A DNA stretch of 64,000 nucleotides from Curtobacterium sp. L6-1. GTDB taxonomy: Bacteria; Actinomycetota; Actinomycetes; Actinomycetales; Microbacteriaceae. The notes beneath the pieces are model-generated. The model saw only the letters and a program-made list of their open reading frames with translations. It was not told the origin of the DNA and made no database searches. Of this stretch, positions 36,386 to 44,590 are shown in pieces (within the stretch, counting starts at the first letter, position 1; each line of letters opens with the position of its first letter). The stretch is from contig NZ_CP076544.1 in assembly GCF_018885305.1 (NCBI RefSeq), positions 2,046,001 to 2,110,000 on the forward strand, read 5' to 3'. The position numbers and the translations under genes were made by a program.

Positions 36386-36540
36386 CCGCAACGCGACGGC
36401 CACAGGGCACGGTCCGTCCCCTCGGGCGACGTGTGCTGACGCGGTGTCCGGTCGCCGCGATGTGCGACCGGCGACGAGCCAGCGCACCTGCGCCCCGCGC
36501 CGGACGCGACGGTCACCGCGCGGCAGCCGGAGACGACAGT

Positions 36541-36574
36541 GCCCGGGCCGCCGATGCTCATCGGCGACCCGGGC
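36541..36574. terminator. Hairpin terminator after the WXG100 gene
   Basis: A 16-bp stem (GCCCGGGCCGCCGATG and its complement, one mismatch) with a 2-nt loop, 16 bp after the minus-strand stop at 36590. It may also serve the convergent 139-residue ORF. Confidence 0.75.
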
Positions 36575-36589
36575 GCTGCGTGTGTGGTG

Positions 36590-36871
36590 TTACGCGCCGC
36601 CACCCGCGGTGAAGATGTCCTGCGAGATCTTGTCGAGCTGCGTCCGGAGTTGCTCGAGCTCGGTCTTCGCCTTGTCGAGCGCAGCCTTGGTCTCCGGCCA
36701 CGTCGAACCACGGAAGTTCGACGCCAGCGGGCCGTCCCACACGTTCGAGTCGGACAGGATGCGCCCCTGGGCGTCGAGCTGCGAGATCTGGTCCGTGAAC
36801 CCACCGTTCACGATGGACTGGATCTGGCGGATGGCGGTCTTCGCCTGTTCGGTCGAAAGCACACGCGACAT
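36590..36871 (-). CDS. WXG100/ESAT-6-like protein
   Basis: This 93-residue, wholly helical protein has the central turn motif Trp-x-Gly (NVWDGPLAS, about residues 44-52) between two long amphipathic helices. That is the size and layout of WXG100 proteins secreted by ESX/type VII systems as helical-hairpin dimers. ATG 36871 has GAGGGG upstream. No EccC, EccD or second WXG100 gene is near, so this is an orphan whose export machinery, if any, is elsewhere. Confidence 0.83.
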   Translation of the reverse strand: MSRVLSTEQAKTAIRQIQSIVNGGFTDQISQLDAQGRILSDSNVWDGPLASNFRGSTWPETKAALDKAKTELEQLRTQLDKISQDIFTAGGGA

Positions 36872-36985
36872 GGTGAACCCCTCTTCTCTTCGTACCTGCA
36901 CCCCCGCGCAGAAGATCCCCCGGAGGCTCTGACGCGGCCCACCCTACCGGCTCCGCCACCCGCGCGTACCAGTGTGTGCACAGCC

Positions 36986-37028
36986 CGACGGGAGGCCCGG
37001 GTACCAGCGGTACCCGGGCCTCCCGTCG
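36986..37028. terminator. Palindromic terminator after the DEAD-box helicase
   Basis: A perfect 20-bp stem (CGACGGGAGGCCCGGGTACC and complement) with a 3-nt loop, 14 bp after the helicase stop. It is a member of the GACGGGAGGCCCG family. Confidence 0.85.
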
Positions 37029-37041
37029 TCCTGCGGTCACG

Positions 37042-38865
37042 TCAGTGGCGCGGCTTGCGGTCCTCGCCGTACCCGCGGTCGTCACGACCGCCACGGTCGT
37101 CGCGGTCGCCGTAGCGCCCGCCGTCGCGACGGGGGCCGCTCTCGCGGCGGATCGGACCACGACGGTCCGGCTGGATCTCGATGAGCTTGCCGCTGATCCG
37201 GGTGTCGCGGAGGCGGTCGAGGACGTCCGAGCCCATGTCCGACGGCAGCTCGACGACGGAGAAGTCCGGGCGGATCTGGATCGCGCCGAAGTCGTCGCGG
37301 CGCAGGCCGCCCTCGTTGGCGAGCGCACCGACGATCTGCCGGGGCTCGACGCGGTGGCGTCGGCCGACCTCGATGCGGTAGGCGGTCATCGGGACGGAGC
37401 GACGACGACGGTCGCCGCCGTCACGCTCCCGGTCGCCGTCGCGGGCCGGACGGTCGTCGCGGCTGCGGCGCTCGTCGCGCTCGGCCTGCTGGCGGACACG
37501 GTCGTCGGACGGGTCGAGCAGCAGCGGGGTGTCCCCCTGCGCGACGACGGCGAGCGCCGCGGCGACGTCCGACTCCGGCACGTCGTGGTGCTCGACGTAG
37601 TGGGCGATGATGTCGCGGAACGCGGTGATCCGGGACTGCTGCTCGAGGGCCGCGGTGATCGCGTCGTCGAACCGCGTGAGGCGCGTCGAGTTGACGTCCT
37701 CGACGCTCGGCAGCTGCATCTGCGTGAGCGGCTGGCGGGTGGCCTTCTCGATCGCCGACAGCAGGCGGCGTTCGCGCGGCGTGACGAAGCTGATCGCGGC
37801 ACCCGAGCGACCCGCACGCCCGGTGCGGCCGATGCGGTGCACGTAGGACTCGGTGTCGACGGGGATGTCGAAGTTCACCACGTGCGTGATGCGGTCGACG
37901 TCGAGCCCGCGGGCGGCGACGTCGGTGGCGACGAGGATGTCGAGCTTGCCGGACTTGAGCTGGTTGACCGTGCGCTCGCGCTGGGCCTGGGCGACGTCAC
38001 CACTGATCGCGGCGGCGGCGTACCCGCGGGCGCGGAGCTTCTCGGCCAGGGTCTCGGTCTCGCTCTTCGTGCGGACGAAGATGATCATGCCCTCGAAGTC
38101 CTCGACCTCGAGGATGCGGGTGAGCGCGTCCACCTTCTGCGGGTACGACACGATGAGGTACCGCTGCGTGGTGTTCGCCGAGGTGGTGGTCTTCGCCTTG
38201 ACCGTGATCTCGGCGGGGTCGTTCAGGTACTGCTTCGAGATGCGTCGGATCTGCGCGGGCATCGTCGCCGAGAACAGCGCGACCTGCTTGGTGTCCGGCG
38301 TCTCGGCGAGGATCGTCTCGACGTCCTCGGCGAAGCCCATCTTGAGCATCTCGTCGGCCTCGTCGAGCACCAGGTACTTCAGCTCGGACAGGTCGAGCGT
38401 GCCCTTCGCGATGTGGTCCATGATGCGCCCGGGCGTGCCCACGACGACGTCGACGCCGCGGCGGAGTGCGGAGAGCTGCACGCCGTAGGCCTGGCCCCCG
38501 TAGACGGGCAGGACGTGCACGTGCTTCATGTGGGACGCGTACTGCTCGAACGCCTCGCAGACCTGGAGCGCGAGCTCACGGGTCGGGGACAGCACGAGCG
38601 CCTGCGGCAGCTTCGCACCGGCCTCCATGCGGGACAGGACGGGCAGCGCGAACGCGGCCGTCTTGCCGGTGCCGGTCTGCGCGAGGCCGACGACGTCGCG
38701 GCCCTCGAGCAGGGTGGGGATGGTGGCGGCCTGGATCGCGGAGGGGGTCTCGTACCCGATCTCCTTGACGGCCTTGAGGACGGCGTCGCTGAGCCCGAGG
38801 TCGGCGAAGGTGATCACGGGCTCCTCGTCGACTGCTTCGGTGGGGGTGTTCGTCTCGGTGCTCAT
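37042..38865 (-). CDS. DEAD-box RNA helicase (CsdA/DeaD type)
   Basis: This 607-residue helicase has motif Q (YETPSAIQ), I (AQTGTGKT), Ia (PTRELALQ), II (DEAD), III (SAT) and VI (HRIGRTGRAGR). A C-terminal DbpA-like RNA-binding domain follows (about 485-560), then an Arg/Gly/Asp-rich tail. It likely unwinds structured mRNA or pre-ribosomes, including in the cold. ATG 38865 lacks a Shine-Dalgarno; the upstream sequence is its complement, TCCTCCT. TACCGT ends seven bases upstream, so leaderless translation is likely. Confidence 0.94.
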   Translation of the reverse strand: MSTETNTPTEAVDEEPVITFADLGLSDAVLKAVKEIGYETPSAIQAATIPTLLEGRDVVGLAQTGTGKTAAFALPVLSRMEAGAKLPQALVLSPTRELALQVCEAFEQYASHMKHVHVLPVYGGQAYGVQLSALRRGVDVVVGTPGRIMDHIAKGTLDLSELKYLVLDEADEMLKMGFAEDVETILAETPDTKQVALFSATMPAQIRRISKQYLNDPAEITVKAKTTTSANTTQRYLIVSYPQKVDALTRILEVEDFEGMIIFVRTKSETETLAEKLRARGYAAAAISGDVAQAQRERTVNQLKSGKLDILVATDVAARGLDVDRITHVVNFDIPVDTESYVHRIGRTGRAGRSGAAISFVTPRERRLLSAIEKATRQPLTQMQLPSVEDVNSTRLTRFDDAITAALEQQSRITAFRDIIAHYVEHHDVPESDVAAALAVVAQGDTPLLLDPSDDRVRQQAERDERRSRDDRPARDGDRERDGGDRRRRSVPMTAYRIEVGRRHRVEPRQIVGALANEGGLRRDDFGAIQIRPDFSVVELPSDMGSDVLDRLRDTRISGKLIEIQPDRRGPIRRESGPRRDGGRYGDRDDRGGRDDRGYGEDRKPRH

Positions 38866-38933
38866 AGGAGGAACGGTATCCCGTTTTCGGCGCGCATCCC
38901 AGACGGCGCGGGGCGCGCGGCTTGCCGCGCGGC

Positions 38934-38977
38934 GGGACGGGAGGCCCGTGGCGGCGCCGTCACGCGCCTCCCGTCCC
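38934..38977. terminator. Palindromic terminator after the MarR gene
   Basis: 17-bp arms GGGACGGGAGGCCCGTG and complement with one mismatch and a 10-nt loop, 22 bp after the MarR stop. It is a member of the GACGGGAGGCCCG family. Confidence 0.8.
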
Positions 38978-38998
38978 GACGCCCGCGCCGGGCGTCGG

Positions 38999-39478
38999 CT
39001 ACTGCTCGGGGACGGCGGCGGCGTCGCCGGAGCCGAGCACCTCGGCGGCCCGGTCGTTGAAGCGGGTGAGGAGCCGTGCGAGGTCACGGAGTTCGTCGCC
39101 GTCGAACACGCTCGTCACGTCGTCGAAGACCGCGTCGCCCTGGGCGTCGAGCCGGTCCAGGAGGGCGCGGCCGGCGGGTGCCAGGGCGAGGAGGGCCGCG
39201 CGTCCGTCGTCGGGGTCGGGGGCGGTGCGGACGTAGCCGGCCTCGACCAGCCCGGCGACCCGACGGCTGACGACGGGACGGGAGAGGCCGGTCCGCTCGG
39301 CGACGACGGTGGAGCGGACCTCGCCGAGGCGGTCGACGGTGCGCAGGATCACCCGCCCGGTGGGGTCGAGCCCCCCGGCCTGCTCGATGAGGACGGTGCG
39401 GAGGGTCTGCCGCACCCAGAGTCGGTCGAGTTGCCGGCGGAGCAGCCGCTCGGCCTCGGGTCGGTCGTCCTGGGGCAC
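38999..39478 (-). CDS. MarR-family regulator of the adjacent drug exporter
   Basis: This 159-residue winged-helix protein has recognition region VVAERTGLSRPVVSRRVAGL and wing PDPDDGRAAL. I choose GTG 39478: TACGAT ends six bases upstream (leaderless), whereas ATG 39502 would precede that promoter. It is divergent from the EmrB/QacA exporter, a classic repressor-pump arrangement. The half-sites TTGC and GCAA inside the exporter promoter are a possible operator. Confidence 0.88.
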   Translation of the reverse strand: MPQDDRPEAERLLRRQLDRLWVRQTLRTVLIEQAGGLDPTGRVILRTVDRLGEVRSTVVAERTGLSRPVVSRRVAGLVEAGYVRTAPDPDDGRAALLALAPAGRALLDRLDAQGDAVFDDVTSVFDGDELRDLARLLTRFNDRAAEVLGSGDAAAVPEQ

Positions 39479-39506
39479 GCGGTCATCGTACGGTGCTCGC
39501 ATTTGG

Positions 39507-39535
39507 TTGCTTGCTGGACGCAATGGATGTAAAGT
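39507..39535 (+). promoter_or_regulatory. Predicted exporter promoter with overlapping MarR-type half-sites
   Basis: TTGCTT (39507-39512), 17 bp, TAAAGT (39530-39535). An interrupted dyad TTGC...GCAA (39507-39523) overlaps the -35 and the spacer, where a MarR repressor would exclude RNA polymerase. Confidence 0.5.
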
Positions 39536-39623
39536 TGCGGAGCCTGCAAGGTTTCAGGTTGCGCAGCGGCCCGCCCGTGGCCCCCGCACTCGCCGTCCGG
39601 CACGTCGACCAGAAGGACCCGCA

Positions 39624-41768
39624 TTGTCAACAGTCACCGCGCCCACGTCGGTGCAGGGCCGGAGTTCCGCCACACCCGGCGCCCCCGGCCAGCAACCCCT
39701 GATGACCCACCGCCAGATCCTGCTCGTGATCTACGGGCTGATGGCGGGCATGTTCCTGTCCTCGCTCGGGCAGACCGTCTTCGGGACCGCGATCCGCACC
39801 ATCGGCGACGACCTGCACGGGCTCGACCAGCAGGCCTGGGTGACGACGGCCTACCTCATCACGTCGACCATCGCGACGCCGATCTACGGCAAGCTCTCCG
39901 ACATCTTCGGACGCCGGCCGCTCTACATCTTCGGCATCGTGGTCTTCATCGTCGGCGCCGTGCTGTCGTCGATGTCCACGTCGATGCTCATGCTCGCGGC
40001 CTTCCGCGCCGTGCAGGGCATCGGCGCGGGTGCGCTCATGTCGCTCCCGCTCGCGATCATGGGCGACATCCTCGCCCCGCGTGAGCGCGCCAAGTACCAG
40101 GGCTACTTCCTCGCCGTGTTCGGCATCTCCTCGGTCATCGGCCCGCTCATCGGTGGTCTGCTCGCCGGCGCGTCCGAGATCCTCTTCATCACCGGCTGGC
40201 GTTGGGTGCTCCTCATCAACGTGCCGATCGGCATCGCCGCGCTCGTCATGGTGATCGTCTTCCTGCACCTGCCGAAGGTGCACGACGCCCGCGACAAGCC
40301 GGTCGTCGACTGGTGGGGCGCGACCTCGGTCATCGTCACCCTCGTCCCGCTCCTCCTCGTCGCCGAGCAGGGCCGCACGTGGGGCTGGGGCTCCCCCGCC
40401 GCCCTCGCCTGCTACGTCATCGGCGCCGTGGGCCTCGTCGCGCTGCTGCTCATCGAGTCGAGGATGGGCGACGCGGCGATCATCCCGCTCAAGCTGTTCC
40501 GCTCCGGCACGTTCTCGATGGCGACCGTCATCGGCTTCCTCGTCGGCTTCGCCATGTTCGGCGCGATGCTGACCATCCCGCTGTACCTGCAGATCGTCGT
40601 CGGCCTCAGCCCGACCGAGTCCGGCTTCGCCACGCTGCCCCTCGTCGGCGGCCTGATGATCGCCTCGATCACCTCGGGGCAGATCGTCGCCCGCGTCGGC
40701 CGGTACCGGATCTTCCCGGTCATCGGCACCGCGCTCGTCTCGGCCGGCTACGTCGTGCTGACCTTCATGACGATCGACAAGCCGCTCTGGTTCCTCATGA
40801 TCGGCATGTTCCTCATCGGCCTCGGTCTCGGTTCGGTCATGCAGTCCCTGACGCTCGCGTCGCAGGGCTCGGTCGAGGCGAAGGACATGGGCGTCGCCAC
40901 CAGCTCGGCCACGTTCTTCCGCCAGATCGGCGGCACGCTCGGCACGGCCGTGCTCCTGTCGATCCTGTTCTCGGTGATGCCCACGAACATCGTGCACGCC
41001 ACCGCGGACAAGGCCGACCTGACCGACGCGCTCGACGCGGCGCTCAACCCCACGGTCGCCAGCGCGAAGGCGAACCAGGGCGTCATGGACCAGATCTGGG
41101 ACCCGATCGTCGGTCCGGTGCAGGACGGCATCGACTCCGGTCTGGCGCGCGGCACCGCCGCGGCGAAGCAGGCCGCTGACCGGGCCGTCACCCAGCAGGT
41201 CACCAGCGCCGTCCAGGCACAGGTCGCCGCCGGCGCGCTGCCCGCGGCAGCCGCGGACACCGTGATCGCCCAGCAGGTCGCCGACGCGACCCCGCAGGCC
41301 GAGGCGACCGCCCTCGCCGCCGCAGCCGACCAGGCGCACGCCAGCGTCGTCGACGGTCGGCTCGCGGTCGACTGGACGGACAGCGACCAGCGCACCTACT
41401 GGGTCGACCAGGTCGTCCCGGACCTGGTGGCGAAGATCGACGCAGGTGCGAACGACGACTCGAGCGCCTCGGCGACGAACGACACCTCGTTCCTCACCGG
41501 TGCCGACTCCCGTCTCACCCGTCCGTTCATGGCCGGCTTCAACGCCTCCTCCGTCACCATCTACTGGGTCGGACTCGGTGTGATCCTGCTCGCCTTCGTG
41601 CTCACCTGGTTCTTCCGGGTCCCGCCGCTGCGGCAGCGCTCGGCCCTGCAGGAACAGGCGGACATGTCCGCCGAGGCGCAGCTCGAGGCCGAGGCCGGCA
41701 TGGCCGCGGCCGAGGCGGGCTCCTTCACCGGTCCGATGACCGGTTCCACACCGACCCAGCGCCGGTGA
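39624..41768 (+). CDS. EmrB/QacA-type MFS drug exporter (DHA2)
   Basis: This 714-residue exporter has 14 predicted helices, motif A (GKLSDIFGRRPLY) and motif C (GPLIGGLLAG). A ~165-residue hydrophilic Ala/Gln/Asp-rich segment lies between helices 13 and 14 (about 465-630), larger than usual. I prefer TTG 39624 (MSTVTAPTS) because AGAAGGA lies seven bases upstream; ATG 39702 also gives a complete pump. It is flanked by a divergent MarR gene and a downstream TetR gene. The substrate is unknown. Confidence 0.92.
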   Translation: MSTVTAPTSVQGRSSATPGAPGQQPLMTHRQILLVIYGLMAGMFLSSLGQTVFGTAIRTIGDDLHGLDQQAWVTTAYLITSTIATPIYGKLSDIFGRRPLYIFGIVVFIVGAVLSSMSTSMLMLAAFRAVQGIGAGALMSLPLAIMGDILAPRERAKYQGYFLAVFGISSVIGPLIGGLLAGASEILFITGWRWVLLINVPIGIAALVMVIVFLHLPKVHDARDKPVVDWWGATSVIVTLVPLLLVAEQGRTWGWGSPAALACYVIGAVGLVALLLIESRMGDAAIIPLKLFRSGTFSMATVIGFLVGFAMFGAMLTIPLYLQIVVGLSPTESGFATLPLVGGLMIASITSGQIVARVGRYRIFPVIGTALVSAGYVVLTFMTIDKPLWFLMIGMFLIGLGLGSVMQSLTLASQGSVEAKDMGVATSSATFFRQIGGTLGTAVLLSILFSVMPTNIVHATADKADLTDALDAALNPTVASAKANQGVMDQIWDPIVGPVQDGIDSGLARGTAAAKQAADRAVTQQVTSAVQAQVAAGALPAAAADTVIAQQVADATPQAEATALAAAADQAHASVVDGRLAVDWTDSDQRTYWVDQVVPDLVAKIDAGANDDSSASATNDTSFLTGADSRLTRPFMAGFNASSVTIYWVGLGVILLAFVLTWFFRVPPLRQRSALQEQADMSAEAQLEAEAGMAAAEAGSFTGPMTGSTPTQRR

Positions 41769-41773
41769 CCCCC

Positions 41774-41816
41774 GGGCCGTCCGCACGCACCGTCACCACG
41801 GTCGTGCGGACGGCCC
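41774..41816. terminator. Terminator after the exporter
   Basis: A perfect 14-bp stem GGGCCGTCCGCACG with a 15-nt loop that can itself pair (ACCGT/ACGGT), just after the exporter stop. The TetR gene starts 34 bp later with its own ribosome-binding site. Confidence 0.75.
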
Positions 41817-41850
41817 GCCCTCGTCCCCCATCTCCCACCGGAGGTCCTCC

Positions 41851-42489
41851 GTGCCCACCACGGCAGCACCCGCCAGCACCGACACCGGCAGCGTCGCCGG
41901 ACCGGCCGGCACCGAGCCCTGCACGCTCCGCGAGCGCAAGAAGCAGCAGACCCGCCAGGCCATCCACGACGCCGCCCTGACCCGGATCACCGACCACGGC
42001 CTGGACGGGGTCACCGTCGAGCAAATCTGCGCCGACGCCGACGTCTCCCCTCGCACGTTCTTCAACTACTTCTCGTCGAAGGCGCACGCGGCCATCGGGC
42101 TGGACACCGTGGAGGTCCCGCCCGCCGTGCGCGACCGCTTCACCGCCGCGGACGGCCGGCTCGTCGACGACGTGTGCGACCTCGTCGCGAACACCGTGCC
42201 GCTCTCGGCCGACCGGGCCCGCGCGAAGGAGCTGCTCGTCCGGCGCCCGGAGATGACCTCGATGGTCATGCGCTGGATGGCCGAGTCGCGTCAGGCCCTC
42301 ATCGCCGTCGTGTCCACCCGCACCGACGAGGACACCGCCCGGACCGCGGTGGCGCTCGTGATGTCGGCCCTGTCCGAGGCGGCCCACCGTTTCAGCGTGC
42401 CGACCCAGGCCGACCTGGCCGCCCGCCTCCGCTCGGTCGTCGCCGAGATGGTCGCGCTCGCGACCGCCGGGCCGCAGCGCTCCGCCTAG
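41851..42489 (+). CDS. TetR-family regulator
   Basis: This 212-residue protein has an N-terminal TetR helix-turn-helix (about 30-75, ADVSPRTFFNYFSSK) after a disordered 25-residue leader, and a helical ligand-binding domain. GTG 41851 has GGAGG upstream. Its position directly behind the exporter suggests a role in its control alongside the divergent MarR protein. Confidence 0.88.
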   Translation: MPTTAAPASTDTGSVAGPAGTEPCTLRERKKQQTRQAIHDAALTRITDHGLDGVTVEQICADADVSPRTFFNYFSSKAHAAIGLDTVEVPPAVRDRFTAADGRLVDDVCDLVANTVPLSADRARAKELLVRRPEMTSMVMRWMAESRQALIAVVSTRTDEDTARTAVALVMSALSEAAHRFSVPTQADLAARLRSVVAEMVALATAGPQRSA

Positions 42490-42495
42490 CCGGCG

Positions 42496-42533
42496 ACGGG
42501 CCTCCGGTCCGTCCGACGGGACTGGAGGCCCGT
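42496..42533. terminator. Bidirectional terminator between TetR and AraC genes
   Basis: Arms ACGGGCCTCC and GGAGGCCCGT, with partly pairing inner GTCCGTC/GACGGGAC, between convergent genes. A further single arm GGAGGCCCG follows at about 42552. It is the inverse-oriented variant of the GGAGGCCCG family. Confidence 0.7.
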
Positions 42534-42608
42534 GGTGCGGCACCCGTCCGGAGGCCCGTCCACCGGTACACCGCGCCGCCGGTCCGATGCCGGGCGGGGC
42601 CGGCACCG

Positions 42609-43802
42609 TCAGGACCGGCGGTCGGTCCAGTCCTCGCCCCCGCGCCGGAGCGCGCGGAGTTCGCGCAGGAAGGCCGTCGGGGTCGTGCCGCGCTCCTCGC
42701 GGAAGAGCTGCTGCAGGCGTCGTGGCCGGAGGCCCGCCGCCTCGGCGATGTCGGTCACCGAGCACACCCCGTCGAGGTGCGCCTCGATGTACGCGACCGC
42801 ACGGCGGATCCGCCACGAGGACCGGCCGTCGGGTCGCTGCGCGGTCGCCGCGCGGAGCGTCGCCGACGGGTCCTCGCCGAACCGGGCGCGGTAGGCGACG
42901 GCGAAGCGGCTCGGGTTGGTGAACCGCCACCTGCGGGCGACCTCGAGCACGCTGTTCGGCGACGCACCGCGCAGGAGTTCGGCCCGGACCCCGTCGAGGC
43001 GCTGGTCGCGCAGGAAGCCGTTCGGGGTGACGCCGAGGGTGCGCGCGAAGACCTCCTGCAGGCCGCGCTCGCTCAGCCCGGCCGCGGCGGCGATGGCGGG
43101 CACCGTCGGTCGGTCGCGCGCGTGCTCCTCGATGAACGCGATGGCGGCGCGGAGGCGGCTGGCGGTCGGGACGTCGTCGCCACGGTCCCGCAGCAGGAAG
43201 GTGTCGAGCACCACCGTCGCGAGCCGTCGGTTGAGCGCCGTCCGCATCGCACCCCGGACCCGGTCGTCCATCAGCGTGGGACTGACGTCTCCGAGCAGGC
43301 GCCGCAGCGGTCCGTGCCGGGCGACGAGCTCGTCCTGCTGGTCGAACAGCACCGGACCGTCGGGCATCGGGTACCCGAGCTCCCCCGCGGTCCGGCGCAG
43401 GAAGGCGTCCGAGATGTGCACGCCGTTGTACACGGTCTCGTCGGACTCGAAGCGGTACTCCTCGGACGCCGAGGCGATGTACGGGCTGCCGGGCTCGATG
43501 ACGCGGGAGCGGTCGGCGAAGTGCATCTCGAGTCGACCGTGCTGGAGCCAGAATACCACGTGGTCGTCGCGGGGTCCGATGACGCCGCCACGACGGCCCC
43601 CGCGCGCGGTCATCGAGCGGAGCGTGACGTCAGCGTCGCCGATGAGGAAGTAGTCGTACTCGGTGGTCTGCACGGCGTGCGCGTCCGTGACGAGCCCGCG
43701 ACCGGAGTACTCACCGTCGAAGATCGCCGTGTAGTCCGCGCCGTCGGTGCCCGTGAACCGCTGCTTGCGGAACCCGTTGTCGGCGTCGTCGGTGGGTGGC
43801 AC
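42609..43802 (-). CDS. AraC-family regulator with a duplicated C-terminal helix-turn-helix
   Basis: This 397-residue protein has an N-terminal AraC-type sensing domain (about 30-210). A complete AraC DNA-binding domain follows (about 220-320, two HTHs: VPAIAAAAGLSERGLQEVF and VLEVARRWRFTNPSRFAVAY). A third HTH then lies at ~335-385 (VTDIAEAAGLRPRRLQQLF). The extra HTH resembles the first half of an AraC domain and lacks its second half. Start is GTG 43802 with GATGAT six bases upstream (leaderless). It is about 70 residues longer than the other AraC genes here. Confidence 0.85.
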   Translation of the reverse strand: MPPTDDADNGFRKQRFTGTDGADYTAIFDGEYSGRGLVTDAHAVQTTEYDYFLIGDADVTLRSMTARGGRRGGVIGPRDDHVVFWLQHGRLEMHFADRSRVIEPGSPYIASASEEYRFESDETVYNGVHISDAFLRRTAGELGYPMPDGPVLFDQQDELVARHGPLRRLLGDVSPTLMDDRVRGAMRTALNRRLATVVLDTFLLRDRGDDVPTASRLRAAIAFIEEHARDRPTVPAIAAAAGLSERGLQEVFARTLGVTPNGFLRDQRLDGVRAELLRGASPNSVLEVARRWRFTNPSRFAVAYRARFGEDPSATLRAATAQRPDGRSSWRIRRAVAYIEAHLDGVCSVTDIAEAAGLRPRRLQQLFREERGTTPTAFLRELRALRRGGEDWTDRRS

Positions 43803-43936
43803 GCGGTCATCATCTCATCCACGAAACGCGGATGCGGGGTCGTGCACAGAGCAAAGATCGCAGCACCCTCGTCGGGCGGTGCGGTCGGGACCGGGACGCC
43901 GCGGTCTGGGCCGGCCCGTGCCAGCCCGGTGTCGGA

Positions 43937-44197
43937 TCAGCGCGGGATGAGCGGCGCCCAGAACGCGTCCGGGCCGTCGTGCTGCACGGCGTCGCCCTCG
44001 AACCGGAAGCCGTAGCCGCTGACGAACTCCGCGGCGGCCGCGAGCTCGTCGACACCGTCGTCCTGCGAGCGGTCGAACAGGTGCACGCCGTGGCCCATCA
44101 CGACGCCGCTGTCGCTGACGACGGAGAGGTCCCAGCGGCCCTCCTCCGCGCGCTCGATGCGGATGACGGCGGCCTGGGCGGCGGTGAAGTCGGACAT
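43937..44197 (-). CDS. Small uncharacterised protein (86 residues)
   Basis: This soluble alpha/beta protein (IRIERAEEGRWDLSVVS, GHGVHLFDRSQDDG, GYGFRFEGD) is compact with no membrane segment. TAGGCT ends seven bases before ATG 44197, a leaderless promoter, which supports both reality and start. I do not recognise the family. Confidence 0.65.
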   Translation of the reverse strand: MSDFTAAQAAVIRIERAEEGRWDLSVVSDSGVVMGHGVHLFDRSQDDGVDELAAAAEFVSGYGFRFEGDAVQHDGPDAFWAPLIPR

Positions 44198-44254
44198 GGG
44201 ACCGAGCCTACGCACGCGGTCCGGGCGAGGTCTCGGGAGGGGTGTGCCGGCGGG

Positions 44255-44422
44255 TCAGACGACGGCGAAGAAGTCAGCGTAGGTGGGCTCGACGGGCGTG
44301 GAGCCCGCGGTCCGGCGGGAGACCATGGCGTCGATCTCGTCGGGGTGGCTCAGGCCACGGCGGTGCCACTCGTCGGGCTGGCGGCGGAGGTCGTGGAGGG
44401 AGGGTCGGATGCGCTCGTTCAC
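44255..44422 (-). CDS. Small uncharacterised protein (55 residues)
   Basis: A basic, amphipathic N-half (LHDLRRQPDEWHRRGLSHPDEID) is followed by a short hydrophobic end. GTG 44422 has AGGAAGAG eight bases upstream. A perfect CGGACAC-C-GTGTCCG dyad lies ~110 bp upstream. The family is not recognised. Support is the ribosome-binding site and the upstream dyad. Confidence 0.5.
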   Translation of the reverse strand: MNERIRPSLHDLRRQPDEWHRRGLSHPDEIDAMVSRRTAGSTPVEPTYADFFAVV

Positions 44423-44532
44423 GGTGCGCTCTTCCTGCTGGTACGCCCGTCCCGAGGTGTTCGGAGGCGCACGACCAGCATCCCGCGTCGGAGCCGCTGG
44501 ACCAACCCGCAGGGCGTGGGGTGTACGCCGTT

Positions 44533-44547
44533 CGGACACCGTGTCCG
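44533..44547. promoter_or_regulatory. Candidate operator dyad
   Basis: Perfect CGGACAC-C-GTGTCCG between the AraC gene stop and the 55-residue ORF. A related dyad CGGACA-CCGGT-TGTCCG occurs in the 59412-59698 regulatory region, so both may be sites for one regulator. Confidence 0.4.
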
Positions 44548-44590
44548 GTAGGCGCACCGAGGACCTCCGTTCACCGTCCGAGCGTCGCGC

